A stretch of DNA of 64,000 nucleotides from Rhizobium sp. Q54 (GTDB lineage: Bacteria; Pseudomonadota; Alphaproteobacteria; Rhizobiales; Xanthobacteraceae). The stretch covers positions 1 to 64,000 of the forward strand of contig CAMDSH010000006.1 of assembly GCA_945907045.1 (NCBI GenBank), in the 5' to 3' direction. The notes under the pieces are model-generated. The model had not been told where the DNA came from, ran no database searches, and saw only the letters and a list, made by a program, of their open reading frames with translations. The position numbers were made by a program, and so were the translations under genes. Numbering within the stretch: the stretch's first letter is position 1; every line of letters begins with the position of its first letter. Below, piece by piece: positions 51,788 to 60,058 of the stretch.

Positions 51788-52252
51788 ATGCCGAAGATCG
51801 ACATCGATAAAGTTCCGATCGACACCGCGACCGGCTATCCCTCTCCGTTCAACAAGGCGGTTGAAGGCCGTTCGCGCAAACGGCTGGGCCGCTTTGCCGG
51901 CCTCACGCAATTTGGCTTCAACGTCTGCACGCTCAAGCCGGGCGCGGCTTCGTCACAACGTCACTGGCATGAGAACGAGGACGAATTCGTCTATGTGCTC
52001 GACGGTGAAGTGGTGCTGCGCGAGGACGACGGCGAGATCGTGCTCAAGCCGGGCGACGCCGCTGCCTGGAAGGCGGGCGTGCAGAACGGCCATTGTCTGA
52101 TCAATCGTTCGAATCGCGACGCAGTGTTCATTGAAGTCGGCACACGCGGGCCGAGCGAACGCGCGCACTATTCCGAAATCGATATGCAGGCCATTCGCGA
52201 TGGAAGCACGTTCCGCTACGTGCGCAAGAACGGCGAGCCGTATCCGGCTTAA
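51788..52252 (+). CDS. Cupin-domain protein within beta-oxidation operon
   Basis: This 154-residue protein has a single cupin barrel. The first motif is HWHENEDEFVYVLDGEVVL (about residues 59-77) and the second ends in GDAAAWKAGVQNGHCLIN. The His-x-His and Glu ligands suggest a metal ion. It lies 3 nt after the thiolase and 11 nt before fadJ, so it is co-transcribed. A role in the pathway, for example a decarboxylase, isomerase or sensor, is not known. Confidence 0.82.
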   Translation: MPKIDIDKVPIDTATGYPSPFNKAVEGRSRKRLGRFAGLTQFGFNVCTLKPGAASSQRHWHENEDEFVYVLDGEVVLREDDGEIVLKPGDAAAWKAGVQNGHCLINRSNRDAVFIEVGTRGPSERAHYSEIDMQAIRDGSTFRYVRKNGEPYPA

Positions 52253-52263
52253 GGAGCGCGACG

Positions 52264-54471
52264 ATGGCAAATTTCAAATTCGACGTGGACGCCGACGGCA
52301 TCGCGCTCGTCACCTGGGACATGCCGGACTATTCGATGAACGTGATCAACCTCGCGGTGATCGAGGAACTCTCGTCGCTGGTGGAGAAAATCGCGGGTGA
52401 CGCCGCGATCAAGGGCGCGGTCATCACCTCGTCGAAGGCGGCGTTCTGCGCCGGCGCGGACCTGACGCTGCTCGACCGGCTTGTTCAAATATTTGCCGAC
52501 ATGGCGAAGAGCCAGGGCGAGGACGCGGCGGCGGAAATGCTGTTCGTTGAAAGCCGTAAATTGTCGCAGCTTTACCGGCGCATCGAGACCTGCGGCAAGC
52601 CGTGGGTCGCCGCGATCAACGGCACCGCGCTCGGCGGCGGCTTTGAACTCGCGCTGTCATGCCATCACCGCATCGCGGCGGAAAATCCAAAAACGCGCGT
52701 CGGCCTGCCCGAAATCAAGATCGGGCTTTTCCCCGGCGCCGGCGGCACGCAGCGTATCGCGCGGCTGATGCCGCCCGCCGACTCGCTGCAACTTTTGCTG
52801 AAAGGCGATCAGCTCAAGCTCGACCGCGCCAAGGCGATGAAGCTGATCGACGCCATCGTTCCGGCGGGTGAACTCGTCGCCAAGGCCAAGGAATGGATCA
52901 AGGCCGGCGGCAAGGCGAAGGCGCCGTGGGACATCGACGGATTCAAATGGCCGGGCGGGCCGGTCTATTCGAAAGCGGGGATGATGACGTTCCCGGCGGC
53001 GAACGCGATCTACCGGCGCGAGACCTACGACAATTATCCCGCCGCGCGCGCAATTTTGCAGGTCGTCTACGAGGGCCTGCAATTGCCGATGGATCAGGCG
53101 CTGCGCGTCGAGTCGCGCTGGTTTGCGAAAATTTTGCGCTCGCCGGAAGCGGCCAGCATGATCCGCACGCTGTTCGTCTCCATGCAGGAGCTGAACAAGG
53201 GCGCGCGCCGCCCGACGGAAGTGCCGGCAACGAAGCTCGCGAAGATCGGCGTCGTTGGCGCAGGCTTCATGGGCATGGGCATCGCGCAGGTGAGCGCGCA
53301 GGCCGGATTGCAGGTCGTGCTCGTGGACCGCGATCAGGAAACCGCGGACAAGGGCAAGGCGGCGCTGCACAAGCAGATTTCGGATCGCATCGCCAAGGGC
53401 CGCGCGACATCGGCGGACCGCGATGCGCTGCTCGCCGCGATCACCGCGACGGCGGATTACGGCGCGCTCAAGTCTTGCGATCTCGTCATTGAGGCTGTGT
53501 TCGAGGATCGCAAAGTGAAATCCGAAGTCATCGCCAAGGTGCAGGCCGCCATCGGCGAAGGCGTCATCTTCGCGTCCAACACCTCGACGCTGCCGATTAC
53601 GTCGCTCGCCACCGAGTTCAAGGATCCCGCGCGTTTCATCGGCATTCATTTCTTTTCGCCGGTCGATCGCATGATGCTGGTCGAAATCATCTTGGGCAAA
53701 AATACCGGCGACAAGGCGCTTGCTGCCGCGCTCGATTACGTGCGCGCGATCCGCAAGACGCCGATTGTCGTCAACGACTCACGCGGCTTCTACACCTCGC
53801 GCGTGGTCGGCACCTACATCCGCGAAGGCCATCTGATGCTGGCGGAAGGCGTGCCGGCGGCGATGATCGAAAATCTCGGCCGCATGGCCGGGATGCCGGT
53901 CGGCCCGCTTTCGCTCAACGACGAAGTCGCGGTCGATCTTGCCTGGAAAATCGTGAAGGCGACCGAAGCCGATCTCGGCGCCGCCGCCATCGATCCGCGG
54001 CAAAAGGCGCTGCTGGAAGAGATGGTGGAGAAACGAGGCCGCTTCGGCCGCAAGAACGGCAAGGGCTTTTATGATTATCCGGCAACCGGACCGAAAAAAC
54101 TCTGGCCGGGTCTTGCCGATTTGCAGCCCAACAAGCTCGATCCCGACACCATCGACATCGTCGAACTCAAGCAGCGTCTACTGGCGATCCAGGCGCTGGA
54201 GACCGCGCGCTGCTTCGAGGAGAAAGTGCTCACCGACGTGCGTGAGGCCGACGTGGGCTCGATCCTCGGTTTCGGCTTCGCGCCGTTTTCCGGCGGCACG
54301 CTGTCGTGGATCGACATGATGGGGACGAAGCGTTTCGTCGAGATGTGCGCCAAGTTCGAGGGCAAATACGGCCCGCGTTTCGCGCCTTCGAAGCTGCTGA
54401 TCGAAATGGCCGAGCGCAACGACACGTTCTATGGCCGCTTCGCTCCGGGGCGGCGCAAGGAAGCGGCGTAG
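52264..54471 (+). CDS. fadJ: FadJ-type multifunctional enoyl-CoA hydratase / 3-hydroxyacyl-CoA dehydrogenase
   Basis: This 735-residue protein performs two steps of beta-oxidation: hydration of trans-2-enoyl-CoA and NAD-dependent oxidation of 3-hydroxyacyl-CoA. The N-terminal crotonase domain has INGTALGGGFELALSCHHRI and PEIKIGLFPGAGGTQRI. The dehydrogenase domain has IGVVGAGFMGMGIAQVSAQAG for NAD and the catalytic region IGIHFFSPVDRMMLVEI with His and Glu. The C-terminal helical domain is complete. RBS AAGGAGCG lies just upstream. It is the last gene in the four-gene operon. Confidence 0.93.
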   Translation: MANFKFDVDADGIALVTWDMPDYSMNVINLAVIEELSSLVEKIAGDAAIKGAVITSSKAAFCAGADLTLLDRLVQIFADMAKSQGEDAAAEMLFVESRKLSQLYRRIETCGKPWVAAINGTALGGGFELALSCHHRIAAENPKTRVGLPEIKIGLFPGAGGTQRIARLMPPADSLQLLLKGDQLKLDRAKAMKLIDAIVPAGELVAKAKEWIKAGGKAKAPWDIDGFKWPGGPVYSKAGMMTFPAANAIYRRETYDNYPAARAILQVVYEGLQLPMDQALRVESRWFAKILRSPEAASMIRTLFVSMQELNKGARRPTEVPATKLAKIGVVGAGFMGMGIAQVSAQAGLQVVLVDRDQETADKGKAALHKQISDRIAKGRATSADRDALLAAITATADYGALKSCDLVIEAVFEDRKVKSEVIAKVQAAIGEGVIFASNTSTLPITSLATEFKDPARFIGIHFFSPVDRMMLVEIILGKNTGDKALAAALDYVRAIRKTPIVVNDSRGFYTSRVVGTYIREGHLMLAEGVPAAMIENLGRMAGMPVGPLSLNDEVAVDLAWKIVKATEADLGAAAIDPRQKALLEEMVEKRGRFGRKNGKGFYDYPATGPKKLWPGLADLQPNKLDPDTIDIVELKQRLLAIQALETARCFEEKVLTDVREADVGSILGFGFAPFSGGTLSWIDMMGTKRFVEMCAKFEGKYGPRFAPSKLLIEMAERNDTFYGRFAPGRRKEAA

Positions 54472-54487
54472 CGCGCCATCCTCAGAA

Positions 54488-54580
54488 TGTCATGGCCGGG
54501 CTTGTCCCGGCCATCCCGATCAGATTGTCAATGCGGTGCGTCCCTAAGCGAGATCGCCGGGACAAGCCCGGCGATGACGG
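54488..54580. repeat. Rhizobiales intergenic repeat (CCGGGCTTGTCCCGG type)
   Basis: GGCCGGGCTTGTCCCGGCCATC (from about 54494) is mirrored by GATCGCCGGGACAAGCCCGGCGATGACGG (to 54580), with one arm as GGCCGGGCTTGTCCCGGCC and the other as GCCGGGACAAGCCCGGC. The pair forms a cruciform-like hairpin. It lies between the convergent fadJ and helicase genes. Repeats of this kind are common in the order, by memory. Confidence 0.75.
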
Positions 54581-54584
54581 CCTC

Positions 54585-55694
54585 TCACACCACCACCGTC
54601 AGCTTCTTCGCCGCGCGGGTGATGCCGGTGTAGAGCCATCTCTCGCGGCTGTCCTGAAACGCGAAGCTCTCGTCGAACAGCACGACGTCGTCCCATTGCG
54701 AACCCTGCGCCTTGTGCACGGTGAGGACGTAGCCGTAATCGAATTCGTCGTAGGGTTTACGCCGCGCCCAGTCGATGTCCTCGATGCCGCCGGAAAAACA
54801 TTCCGGCCGCACGGAAACCTTCACGCCGCGCAGCCCGCTGTCCTCGTCCGGCATCAGCCGCATGGTCATGATGCCGGTGCGCCGCGCGCCGCGCTCCTTC
54901 ACGCTCCACAGGCCGCCGTTGAACAAACCCTTCTTGCGATTATTACGCAGGCACACAAGCTTGTCGCCCGCGGAAGGCAGCGCGTCCTCGAAACCGCGAT
55001 GCTCGCGCATGCGCGTGTTGTAGGCGCGCCGCGTCGCGTTGCGCCCGACCAGCACCTGATCGGCCTCGATCACGCGCTCCGGCTCCAGCGCGTCGCGGCT
55101 CACCACCTGCGTGACGCCGTACTCGCCCGGCTCCAGCCGCTCGCCGTTGCGCACCTGCATCGAGAGCCGGATGATCGGATCGCCCTGCGCCTGCCGGTGC
55201 ACTTCGGTGAGCATCGCGTCCGGTTCGGCCTCGGTGAAAAATCCGCCGCCCTGGATCGGCGGCAGCTGCGCCGGATCGCCCAGTACCAAGAGCGGCACGC
55301 CGAAGGATTTCAGGTCGCGCCCCAGTTCGGCATCCACCATCGAGCATTCGTCGATGATGATGAGCGAAGCCTTGGAGGCGGGCGCCTCGTCCCACAGGTC
55401 GAAGCTCGGCGTTTCCTCGCCGCTTTCGCGCGCGCGGTAAATCAGGCTGTGAATGGTGGAGGCCTGCGCGCAGCCTTTGCTGCGCATCACGGAAGCGGCC
55501 TTGCCGGTGAAGGCCGCGAACTTCACGTCGCCATCGACGCCTTCGGCGATGTGCTGCGCGAGCGTGGTCTTGCCCGTCCCGGCATAGCCGAACAGGCGGA
55601 AAATCTGCGGCGTGCCGTTCGCGCCCGGCTTGGCTTTGAGCCACTTGGCCACCGCGCTGAGCGCCGCATCCTGATGGGGGGAGAACTCGGTCAT
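54585..55694 (-). CDS. SF1B ATP-dependent DNA helicase (RecD-like)
   Basis: This 369-residue helicase has Walker A GYAGTGKTTLAQHI near residue 38 and Walker B SLIIIDECSMVD. Motif III is VLGDPAQLPPI, and motif VI region VLTVHKAQGSQWDDVVLFDE plus YTGITRAAKKLTVV is at the end. It is compact, with no RecD2 extra N-terminal domain, like Dda- or AAA_30-type helicases. It probably unwinds DNA 5' to 3' in repair or recombination. It overlaps no neighbour. Confidence 0.87.
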   Translation of the reverse strand: MTEFSPHQDAALSAVAKWLKAKPGANGTPQIFRLFGYAGTGKTTLAQHIAEGVDGDVKFAAFTGKAASVMRSKGCAQASTIHSLIYRARESGEETPSFDLWDEAPASKASLIIIDECSMVDAELGRDLKSFGVPLLVLGDPAQLPPIQGGGFFTEAEPDAMLTEVHRQAQGDPIIRLSMQVRNGERLEPGEYGVTQVVSRDALEPERVIEADQVLVGRNATRRAYNTRMREHRGFEDALPSAGDKLVCLRNNRKKGLFNGGLWSVKERGARRTGIMTMRLMPDEDSGLRGVKVSVRPECFSGGIEDIDWARRKPYDEFDYGYVLTVHKAQGSQWDDVVLFDESFAFQDSRERWLYTGITRAAKKLTVVV

Positions 55695-55759
55695 TGCGGC
55701 GCAATGTGTAGAGCATGCCGCTGCGAAGGAAAAGAACGAAAAAAGAACGGTTGAAAAGT

Positions 55760-56443
55760 CTAAGCGCGGCGCGGCTTTGCGCGGCGGTCGATCCACAGCC
55801 AGCGCCCCAATATGGCGGCGGCGAAAGCGCCAATGAGCTGCGCGGCTATGAAGCCCGCTACGCCCGCAGGCGCTATCCCGGCAAAGGTGTTCGACAGCGC
55901 GCGGGCCATCGTCACCGCCGGATTGGCGAAGGAGGTCGAGGCCGTGAACCAGTAGGCGGCGGTGATGTAGAGCCCGACCGCGTAAGGAACCGCCGTCGGT
56001 GCACGCGCGACGCAGCCCAGGATCGTCAGCAGCAACCCGAAGGTGGCGACGAACTCCGCGAACCATTGCGCCGGCCCGCTGCGGATTTTTTCTGAGATTT
56101 GCAGCAGCGGCAAATCGAACATCGCATGCGCCGCCCATACGCCGATCACCGCGGCAACAATTTGAACGGCGATGTAAGCCGCCGCCGTCTGCCGCGAAAT
56201 CTCGCCGCGCCCCGCGGACACCAGCGTCACCGCCGGATTGAAATGCGCGCCGGACACCGGGCCGAAAATCAAAATCAGCACCACAAGAATGGCGCCGGTC
56301 GGCAGCGTGTTGCCGAGCAGCGCGAGCGCCTCGTTGCCGCCCGCGAGACGCTCGCCCATGATTCCCGAACCGATCACGGTCGCGAGCAGGAAGAACGTGC
56401 CGAGCGCTTCGGCGGCGATGCGGCGCGAGATGCCGGATTGCAT
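55760..56443 (-). CDS. aqpS: Aquaglyceroporin of arsenic operon
   Basis: This 227-residue MIP channel has six predicted helices and two NPA boxes, SGAHFNPAVTLV and TSFANPAVTMARALSNTF. It is the last gene of an arsR-arsC-aqpS operon. In Sinorhizobium meliloti AqpS lets arsenite made from arsenate leave the cell down its gradient. The symbol rests on the operon and family. The ATG overlaps the arsC stop by one base (TGATG). Confidence 0.88.
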   Translation of the reverse strand: MQSGISRRIAAEALGTFFLLATVIGSGIMGERLAGGNEALALLGNTLPTGAILVVLILIFGPVSGAHFNPAVTLVSAGRGEISRQTAAAYIAVQIVAAVIGVWAAHAMFDLPLLQISEKIRSGPAQWFAEFVATFGLLLTILGCVARAPTAVPYAVGLYITAAYWFTASTSFANPAVTMARALSNTFAGIAPAGVAGFIAAQLIGAFAAAILGRWLWIDRRAKPRRA

Positions 56444-56970
56444 CAGGCTTCGGCTTTCGCTTTGCCCGTCGCGCCGTCCATGCACCCGATCTCGCGCAAT
56501 TTATTCTGCAGCGCCAGCGCGGATAGTTTCTCGAACGGCAGCGCGGCGAAAATCGAAATGCGCTGCGTGAGCAATTTGGCGGAGAGGTTGAACGCCATCG
56601 CGACTTCGCCGGGAGAGCCTTGCGCCGCGGCGGGATCGGGAATGCCCCAATGCGCGGTCATCGGTTTGCCCGGCCACACCGGACAGGTTTCACCGGCGGC
56701 GTCGTCGCAGACCGTGAAGATGAAATCGAATTCCGGCGCGCCGGGCTTTGAAAATTCAAGCCACGACTTCGAGCGCAACGCCGATGTGTCGTAGCCAAGA
56801 CCTTGCAGCAGCCTCAGCGTATTCGGGTTCACGGCCCCCTTCGGCTGGCTGCCGGCTGAATATGCGCAGAATTTTCCGCGCCCGAGTTTGTTGAGCACCA
56901 CTTCGGCGATCACCGAGCGCGCGGAATTTCCGGTGCAAAGAAACAACACATTGAGAGGACGCTCAAACAT
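56443..56970 (-). CDS. arsC: Arsenate reductase, low-molecular-weight phosphatase type
   Basis: ArsC reduces arsenate to arsenite. This 175-residue protein has the phosphatase-like loop LFLCTGNSARS (Cys12 through Arg18) near the N-terminus and the second Cys pair region FTVCDDAAGETCPVWPG that would shuttle the disulfide. It is longer than the typical 130-140 residues, with a C-terminal helix extension. It overlaps the end of arsR by 8 nt. Thioredoxin or glutathione is the expected donor; gshA is divergently adjacent. Confidence 0.9.
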   Translation of the reverse strand: MFERPLNVLFLCTGNSARSVIAEVVLNKLGRGKFCAYSAGSQPKGAVNPNTLRLLQGLGYDTSALRSKSWLEFSKPGAPEFDFIFTVCDDAAGETCPVWPGKPMTAHWGIPDPAAAQGSPGEVAMAFNLSAKLLTQRISIFAALPFEKLSALALQNKLREIGCMDGATGKAKAEA

Positions 56971-57304
56971 CGGCTTTTTCGCGCGCGGATTTCTTGCGGG
57001 CGGGAAAACATTTCTCCGGCGCGCCGCCGCAGCAATTCTCGGTCAGGTAGCCGAGCAGCGCGTTCATGGTGTCGAAGCGCGCTGCGTAGATCATCGAGCG
57101 TCCCTCGCGTCGGACCGTGATCAGCCCCGCGTTGCGCAGGCGGTCGAAATGAAACGTCAAAGTGTTGGGCGGCAGCTTGAGGGCGGACGCCACTTCTCCG
57201 GCCGGCATTCCGTCCGGGCCCGCTTTGACGAGCAGGCGATAGGCTTCGAGCCGGCTGTCTTGCGCCAGCGCCGCCAGGGCCGCGACCGCATCCGATATTT
57301 CCAT
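56963..57304 (-). CDS. arsR: ArsR-family arsenite-responsive repressor
   Basis: This 113-residue winged-helix protein has the DNA helix region KLPPNTLTFHFDRLRNAGL and a C-terminal cysteine cluster LTENCCGGAPEKCFP that likely binds arsenite. It is the first gene of the arsenic operon. A palindrome 13 nt upstream of its start is a likely operator, so it represses its own operon. Confidence 0.9.
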   Translation of the reverse strand: MEISDAVAALAALAQDSRLEAYRLLVKAGPDGMPAGEVASALKLPPNTLTFHFDRLRNAGLITVRREGRSMIYAARFDTMNALLGYLTENCCGGAPEKCFPARKKSAREKADV

Positions 57305-57316
57305 AATTCAACGATT

Positions 57317-57330
57317 ATCGAAATATCGAT
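57317..57330. promoter_or_regulatory. Candidate ArsR operator
   Basis: ATCGA-AATA-TCGAT is a palindrome with its near edge 13 nt before the arsR ATG. It has AT-rich flanks. The position fits autorepression by an ArsR protein. Confidence 0.6.
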
Positions 57331-57349
57331 TGCAGGTCAATGGAGTCGA

Positions 57350-57379
57350 TTGACAAAAGAGGCGAATACGGATTATATT
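57350..57379 (+). promoter_or_regulatory. Sigma-70-type promoter facing gshA
   Basis: TTGACA (57350-57355) and TATATT (57374-57379) are spaced by 18 bases and read toward gshA. Transcription should start near 57386. This is a near-consensus promoter and one of the best in the window. Confidence 0.75.
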
Positions 57380-57385
57380 CCTAAC

Positions 57386-57591
57386 ATTTGCGCTCTGAGA
57401 TAAAGCGCGATCCGGGCGGCAATGCTTCTCAGACGCGAGGCCTTCTCAATCGAAGGCAAACGCGAATGCACAAAGCCCGGGCGCGAAAACGCGCCGCGAG
57501 AAAGCGGATGCGCACCCGCGCATAGCTGTCCTGCGCTTCGCCCCTTCATTGCTCTTTCAAGGCCGCCATGTTTAAGGTCGCGGCCCTTTTT
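57386..57591 (+). ncRNA. Candidate structured leader RNA or small RNA upstream of gshA
   Basis: The segment from the strong promoter to the terminator-like stem has no good open frame. It contains predicted hairpins at about 57390-57408 (GCGCT/AGCGC), 57440-57457 (GCCTTC/GAAGGC), 57480-57495 (GGCGCG-AAAA-CGCGCC) and 57508-57523 (ATGCGC/GCGCAT). It ends with the stem at 57561-57585. It could be a cis leader that controls gshA or a separate RNA of about 200 nt. I do not recognise an Rfam class. Confidence 0.45.
57561..57591 (+). terminator. Terminator-like stem before the gshA ribosome site
   Basis: GGCCGC (57561-57566) and GCGGCC (57580-57585) form a 6-bp stem followed by CTTTTT (57586-57591). 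GGGA of the gshA ribosome site comes only 6 nt later. This is an attenuator-like arrangement. Confidence 0.6.
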
Positions 57592-57606
57592 CCGCCGGGA
57601 ACTTGC

Positions 57607-58977
57607 ATGGCTCGCGATCAGATCGACATGAGGCCCATCGAAACGCGCGACGAACTGGTCGCGTGGATCGAAGCCGGTTGCAAGCCGAAGACGCAATTCC
57701 GCGTCGGCACCGAGCACGAGAAATTCGCCTTCACGGTTCAGGGCCACCGCCCGGTGCCGTATGCCGGGCCGCGCGGCATCCGCGCGCTGCTCGTCGGCAT
57801 GCAGCATCTGCTCGGCTGGGAGCCGATCATGGAGGGCGAGAACATCATCGGCATGTTCGACGTCACCGGCGGCGGCGCGATCTCGCTCGAACCCGGGGGG
57901 CAGTTCGAACTCTCCGGCGCGCCGGTGGAGACCGTGCATCAAACCTGCACCGAACTGATGGCGCATCTCGCGCAAGTGCGCGAAGTGGCGGCGCCGCTCG
58001 GCATCGGCTTCCTCGGCATCGGCATGATCCCGTGCTGGACGCGCGCCGACATGCCGATGATGCCGAAGGGCCGCTATCGCATCATGACCAATTACATGCC
58101 CAAGGTGGGTACGCTCGGCCTCGACATGATGTACCGCACCTGCACGGTGCAGGCGAACCTCGACTTCGCCTCCGAAGCCGACATGGTGAAAAAGCTGCGC
58201 GTCGCGCTCGCGCTGCAACCGGCGGCAACCGCGCTGTTCGCCAATTCGCCGTTCACCGAAGGCAAGCCGAACGGCTTTCTCTCTTTCCGTTCCGAGATTT
58301 GGCGCGACACCGACAACGCGCGCTCCGGCATGCTGCCGTGGGCGTTCGAGGAGGGCATGGGCTTTGAGCGTTACGTCGATTACGCGCTCGACGTGCCGAT
58401 GTATTTCGTCAAGCGCGGCGACAAATACATCGATGTGGCGGGGCAATCGTTCCGCGATCTGCTGGCGGGCAAGCTGGCCGCGCTGCCGGGCGAGCGCGCG
58501 ACCATGTCTGACTGGGCCAATCATTTGAGCACCATTTTCCCGGAGGTGCGGCTCAAGCGTTATCTGGAAATGCGCGGCTCTGACGGCGGTCCGTGGCGTC
58601 GGCTTTCTTCATTGCCGGCGCTGTGGGTCGGCATTCTCTATGACGACAAGGCGCTCGATGCCGCCTGGGACATCGTCAAGCACTGGAGCGCGGCGGAGCG
58701 GCAGAAGCTGCGCGACGACGTGCCGAAGCTCGGCTTCGCGGCGAAGATCAAGGGGCGCACGCTGTTCGAAGTCTCGACGCAGATGCTGGCGCTTTCGCGC
58801 GAGGGGTTGGCGCGGCGCAAGCGGCTCGGCGTGGGGGGGCAGGACGAGACGCTTTATCTGGAGCCGCTGGAAGATTTGCTCGCGCGCGGCATCACGCCGG
58901 CGGAAGAATTATTGCAGAAATTCCACGGCGGCTGGAAAGGCTCGGTCGAGCCGATTTTCAAAGAGTACGCGTACTGA
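57607..58977 (+). CDS. gshA: Glutamate-cysteine ligase, plant/alphaproteobacterial type
   Basis: GshA makes gamma-glutamylcysteine, the first step of glutathione synthesis. The 456-residue protein shows QFRVGTEHEKFAF, GGQFELSGAP, the Cys/His-containing MIPCWTRADMPMMPKGRYRI and WAFEEGMGFERYVDYALDVP. The length and motifs match the plant-type form used by Rhizobiales. ATG 57607 is chosen, with GGGA 6 nt upstream; the frame also opens at 57568 inside the terminator-like stem. It is divergent from arsR and convergent with a LysR gene 1 nt away. Confidence 0.93.
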   Translation: MARDQIDMRPIETRDELVAWIEAGCKPKTQFRVGTEHEKFAFTVQGHRPVPYAGPRGIRALLVGMQHLLGWEPIMEGENIIGMFDVTGGGAISLEPGGQFELSGAPVETVHQTCTELMAHLAQVREVAAPLGIGFLGIGMIPCWTRADMPMMPKGRYRIMTNYMPKVGTLGLDMMYRTCTVQANLDFASEADMVKKLRVALALQPAATALFANSPFTEGKPNGFLSFRSEIWRDTDNARSGMLPWAFEEGMGFERYVDYALDVPMYFVKRGDKYIDVAGQSFRDLLAGKLAALPGERATMSDWANHLSTIFPEVRLKRYLEMRGSDGGPWRRLSSLPALWVGILYDDKALDAAWDIVKHWSAAERQKLRDDVPKLGFAAKIKGRTLFEVSTQMLALSREGLARRKRLGVGGQDETLYLEPLEDLLARGITPAEELLQKFHGGWKGSVEPIFKEYAY

Positions 58978-58978
58978 A

Positions 58979-59860
58979 TTATTCCGCCGCTTGCGTCGCT
59001 TCCGACAGGTTATCCAGCGACGAGATGACGTGACCGGCGAGCGCGTCGGCGAGCGCCGAGCCTTCGTGCGCGTTGCGGATCAGCCCAATGCGGCACGAGG
59101 GCAGTTCGGGAAATCCTTCCGCCGCGGTGAGCACACGCATGCCGGGCCGCAATCCGGATTCCGGCAGCACGGAAATCGCAAGGCCCGCGAGCACGGCGGC
59201 CGACACGGCGCCCGCGTTCGAGCTGGAATAGAGGATGCGGAACTTCAGACCGGTCGTTTCCATCGCCTCGACCGCGGTGCGCCGCCACACGCAGCTTGGC
59301 CGCCCGAGCGCGAGGGGAAGCGGCGTTTCCAGATGTGTCGGATGCCGGTTCGAACTCACCCATAGCAGCCGTTCGCGGCGAAATGTTTCCGCCGGTCGCC
59401 GCCCGTCGCAGTTGGTGACGATGGCGAGGTCGAGTTCGTTGGCGTCGATGCGCTCGATCAGATCGACGGTCGGTTCGCAAATGACGGTGAGCTCGACGCC
59501 GGGATAGGCGCGCGAAAACCGCGCCATGATCTCCGGCAAATAACGGTCGGCGTAATCGTCCGGCACGCCGAGCGCCACGCGGCCGGACAATTCGGCGTCG
59601 GAGAAAGCCGCCAGCGTCTCGACGTTGAGCTTGACGATGCGGCGGGCGTAATCGAGCAGCCGCTGGCCGTCTTCGGTGAGCTTCGAGGCGCGGCCGTCGC
59701 GTGCAAAGATGGGCCGCTCGATTCGCTCCTCAAGGCGCTTCATCTGCATCGACACCGCCGACTGAGTCTTGTTCACGACCTCGGCGGCTCTGGTGAAGCT
59801 GCCGGTCTCGGCGATGGCGATGAAAGTGCGGAGTTGGTCGACGTCGATCAGCGCGTTCAT
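58979..59860 (-). CDS. LysR-family transcriptional regulator
   Basis: This 293-residue regulator has an N-terminal winged HTH: DQLRTFIAIAETGSFTRAAE, then KTQSAVSMQMKRLEERI. A type 2 periplasmic-binding fold follows for an effector, with VALGVPDDYADRYLPEIMARF. It reads divergently to a DUF1127 gene with a 198-base space that contains an inverted repeat. Such LysR/DUF1127 pairs recur in the order. The effector is unknown. Confidence 0.88.
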   Translation of the reverse strand: MNALIDVDQLRTFIAIAETGSFTRAAEVVNKTQSAVSMQMKRLEERIERPIFARDGRASKLTEDGQRLLDYARRIVKLNVETLAAFSDAELSGRVALGVPDDYADRYLPEIMARFSRAYPGVELTVICEPTVDLIERIDANELDLAIVTNCDGRRPAETFRRERLLWVSSNRHPTHLETPLPLALGRPSCVWRRTAVEAMETTGLKFRILYSSSNAGAVSAAVLAGLAISVLPESGLRPGMRVLTAAEGFPELPSCRIGLIRNAHEGSALADALAGHVISSLDNLSEATQAAE

Positions 59861-59906
59861 GACTGTTTTTCCGGCTGTTTTCCGGGCCGGGGACACATCA
59901 CCCTGG

Positions 59907-59943
59907 CTGATAAGTCAGATTAAAAACATTCGTTTCACTTATC
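59907..59943. promoter_or_regulatory. Inverted repeat in LysR/DUF1127 intergenic region
   Basis: TGATAAGT (59907-59914) and ACTTATCA (59936-59943) are perfect 8-bp arms with a 21-base AT-rich spacer. A partly symmetric continuation lies inside. It is close to the LysR start and in the right place for a LysR site. Confidence 0.55.
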
Positions 59944-60058
59944 AATCCCCCCGGGGCATATTCGTCCCGTCACGACAAAACGGGTGGGCATTTCGGGTGG
60001 CCCGGCGAACAGCCGGCGGCCAGTTTCGGCGTCTGCTGCATTGATGATGGAGAGCGAT

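Noticed and set aside
50525-51910. A 461-residue frame antisense to the thiolase
   Set aside because: It is a shadow of the thiolase codons, rich in Arg and His, with no recognisable domain.
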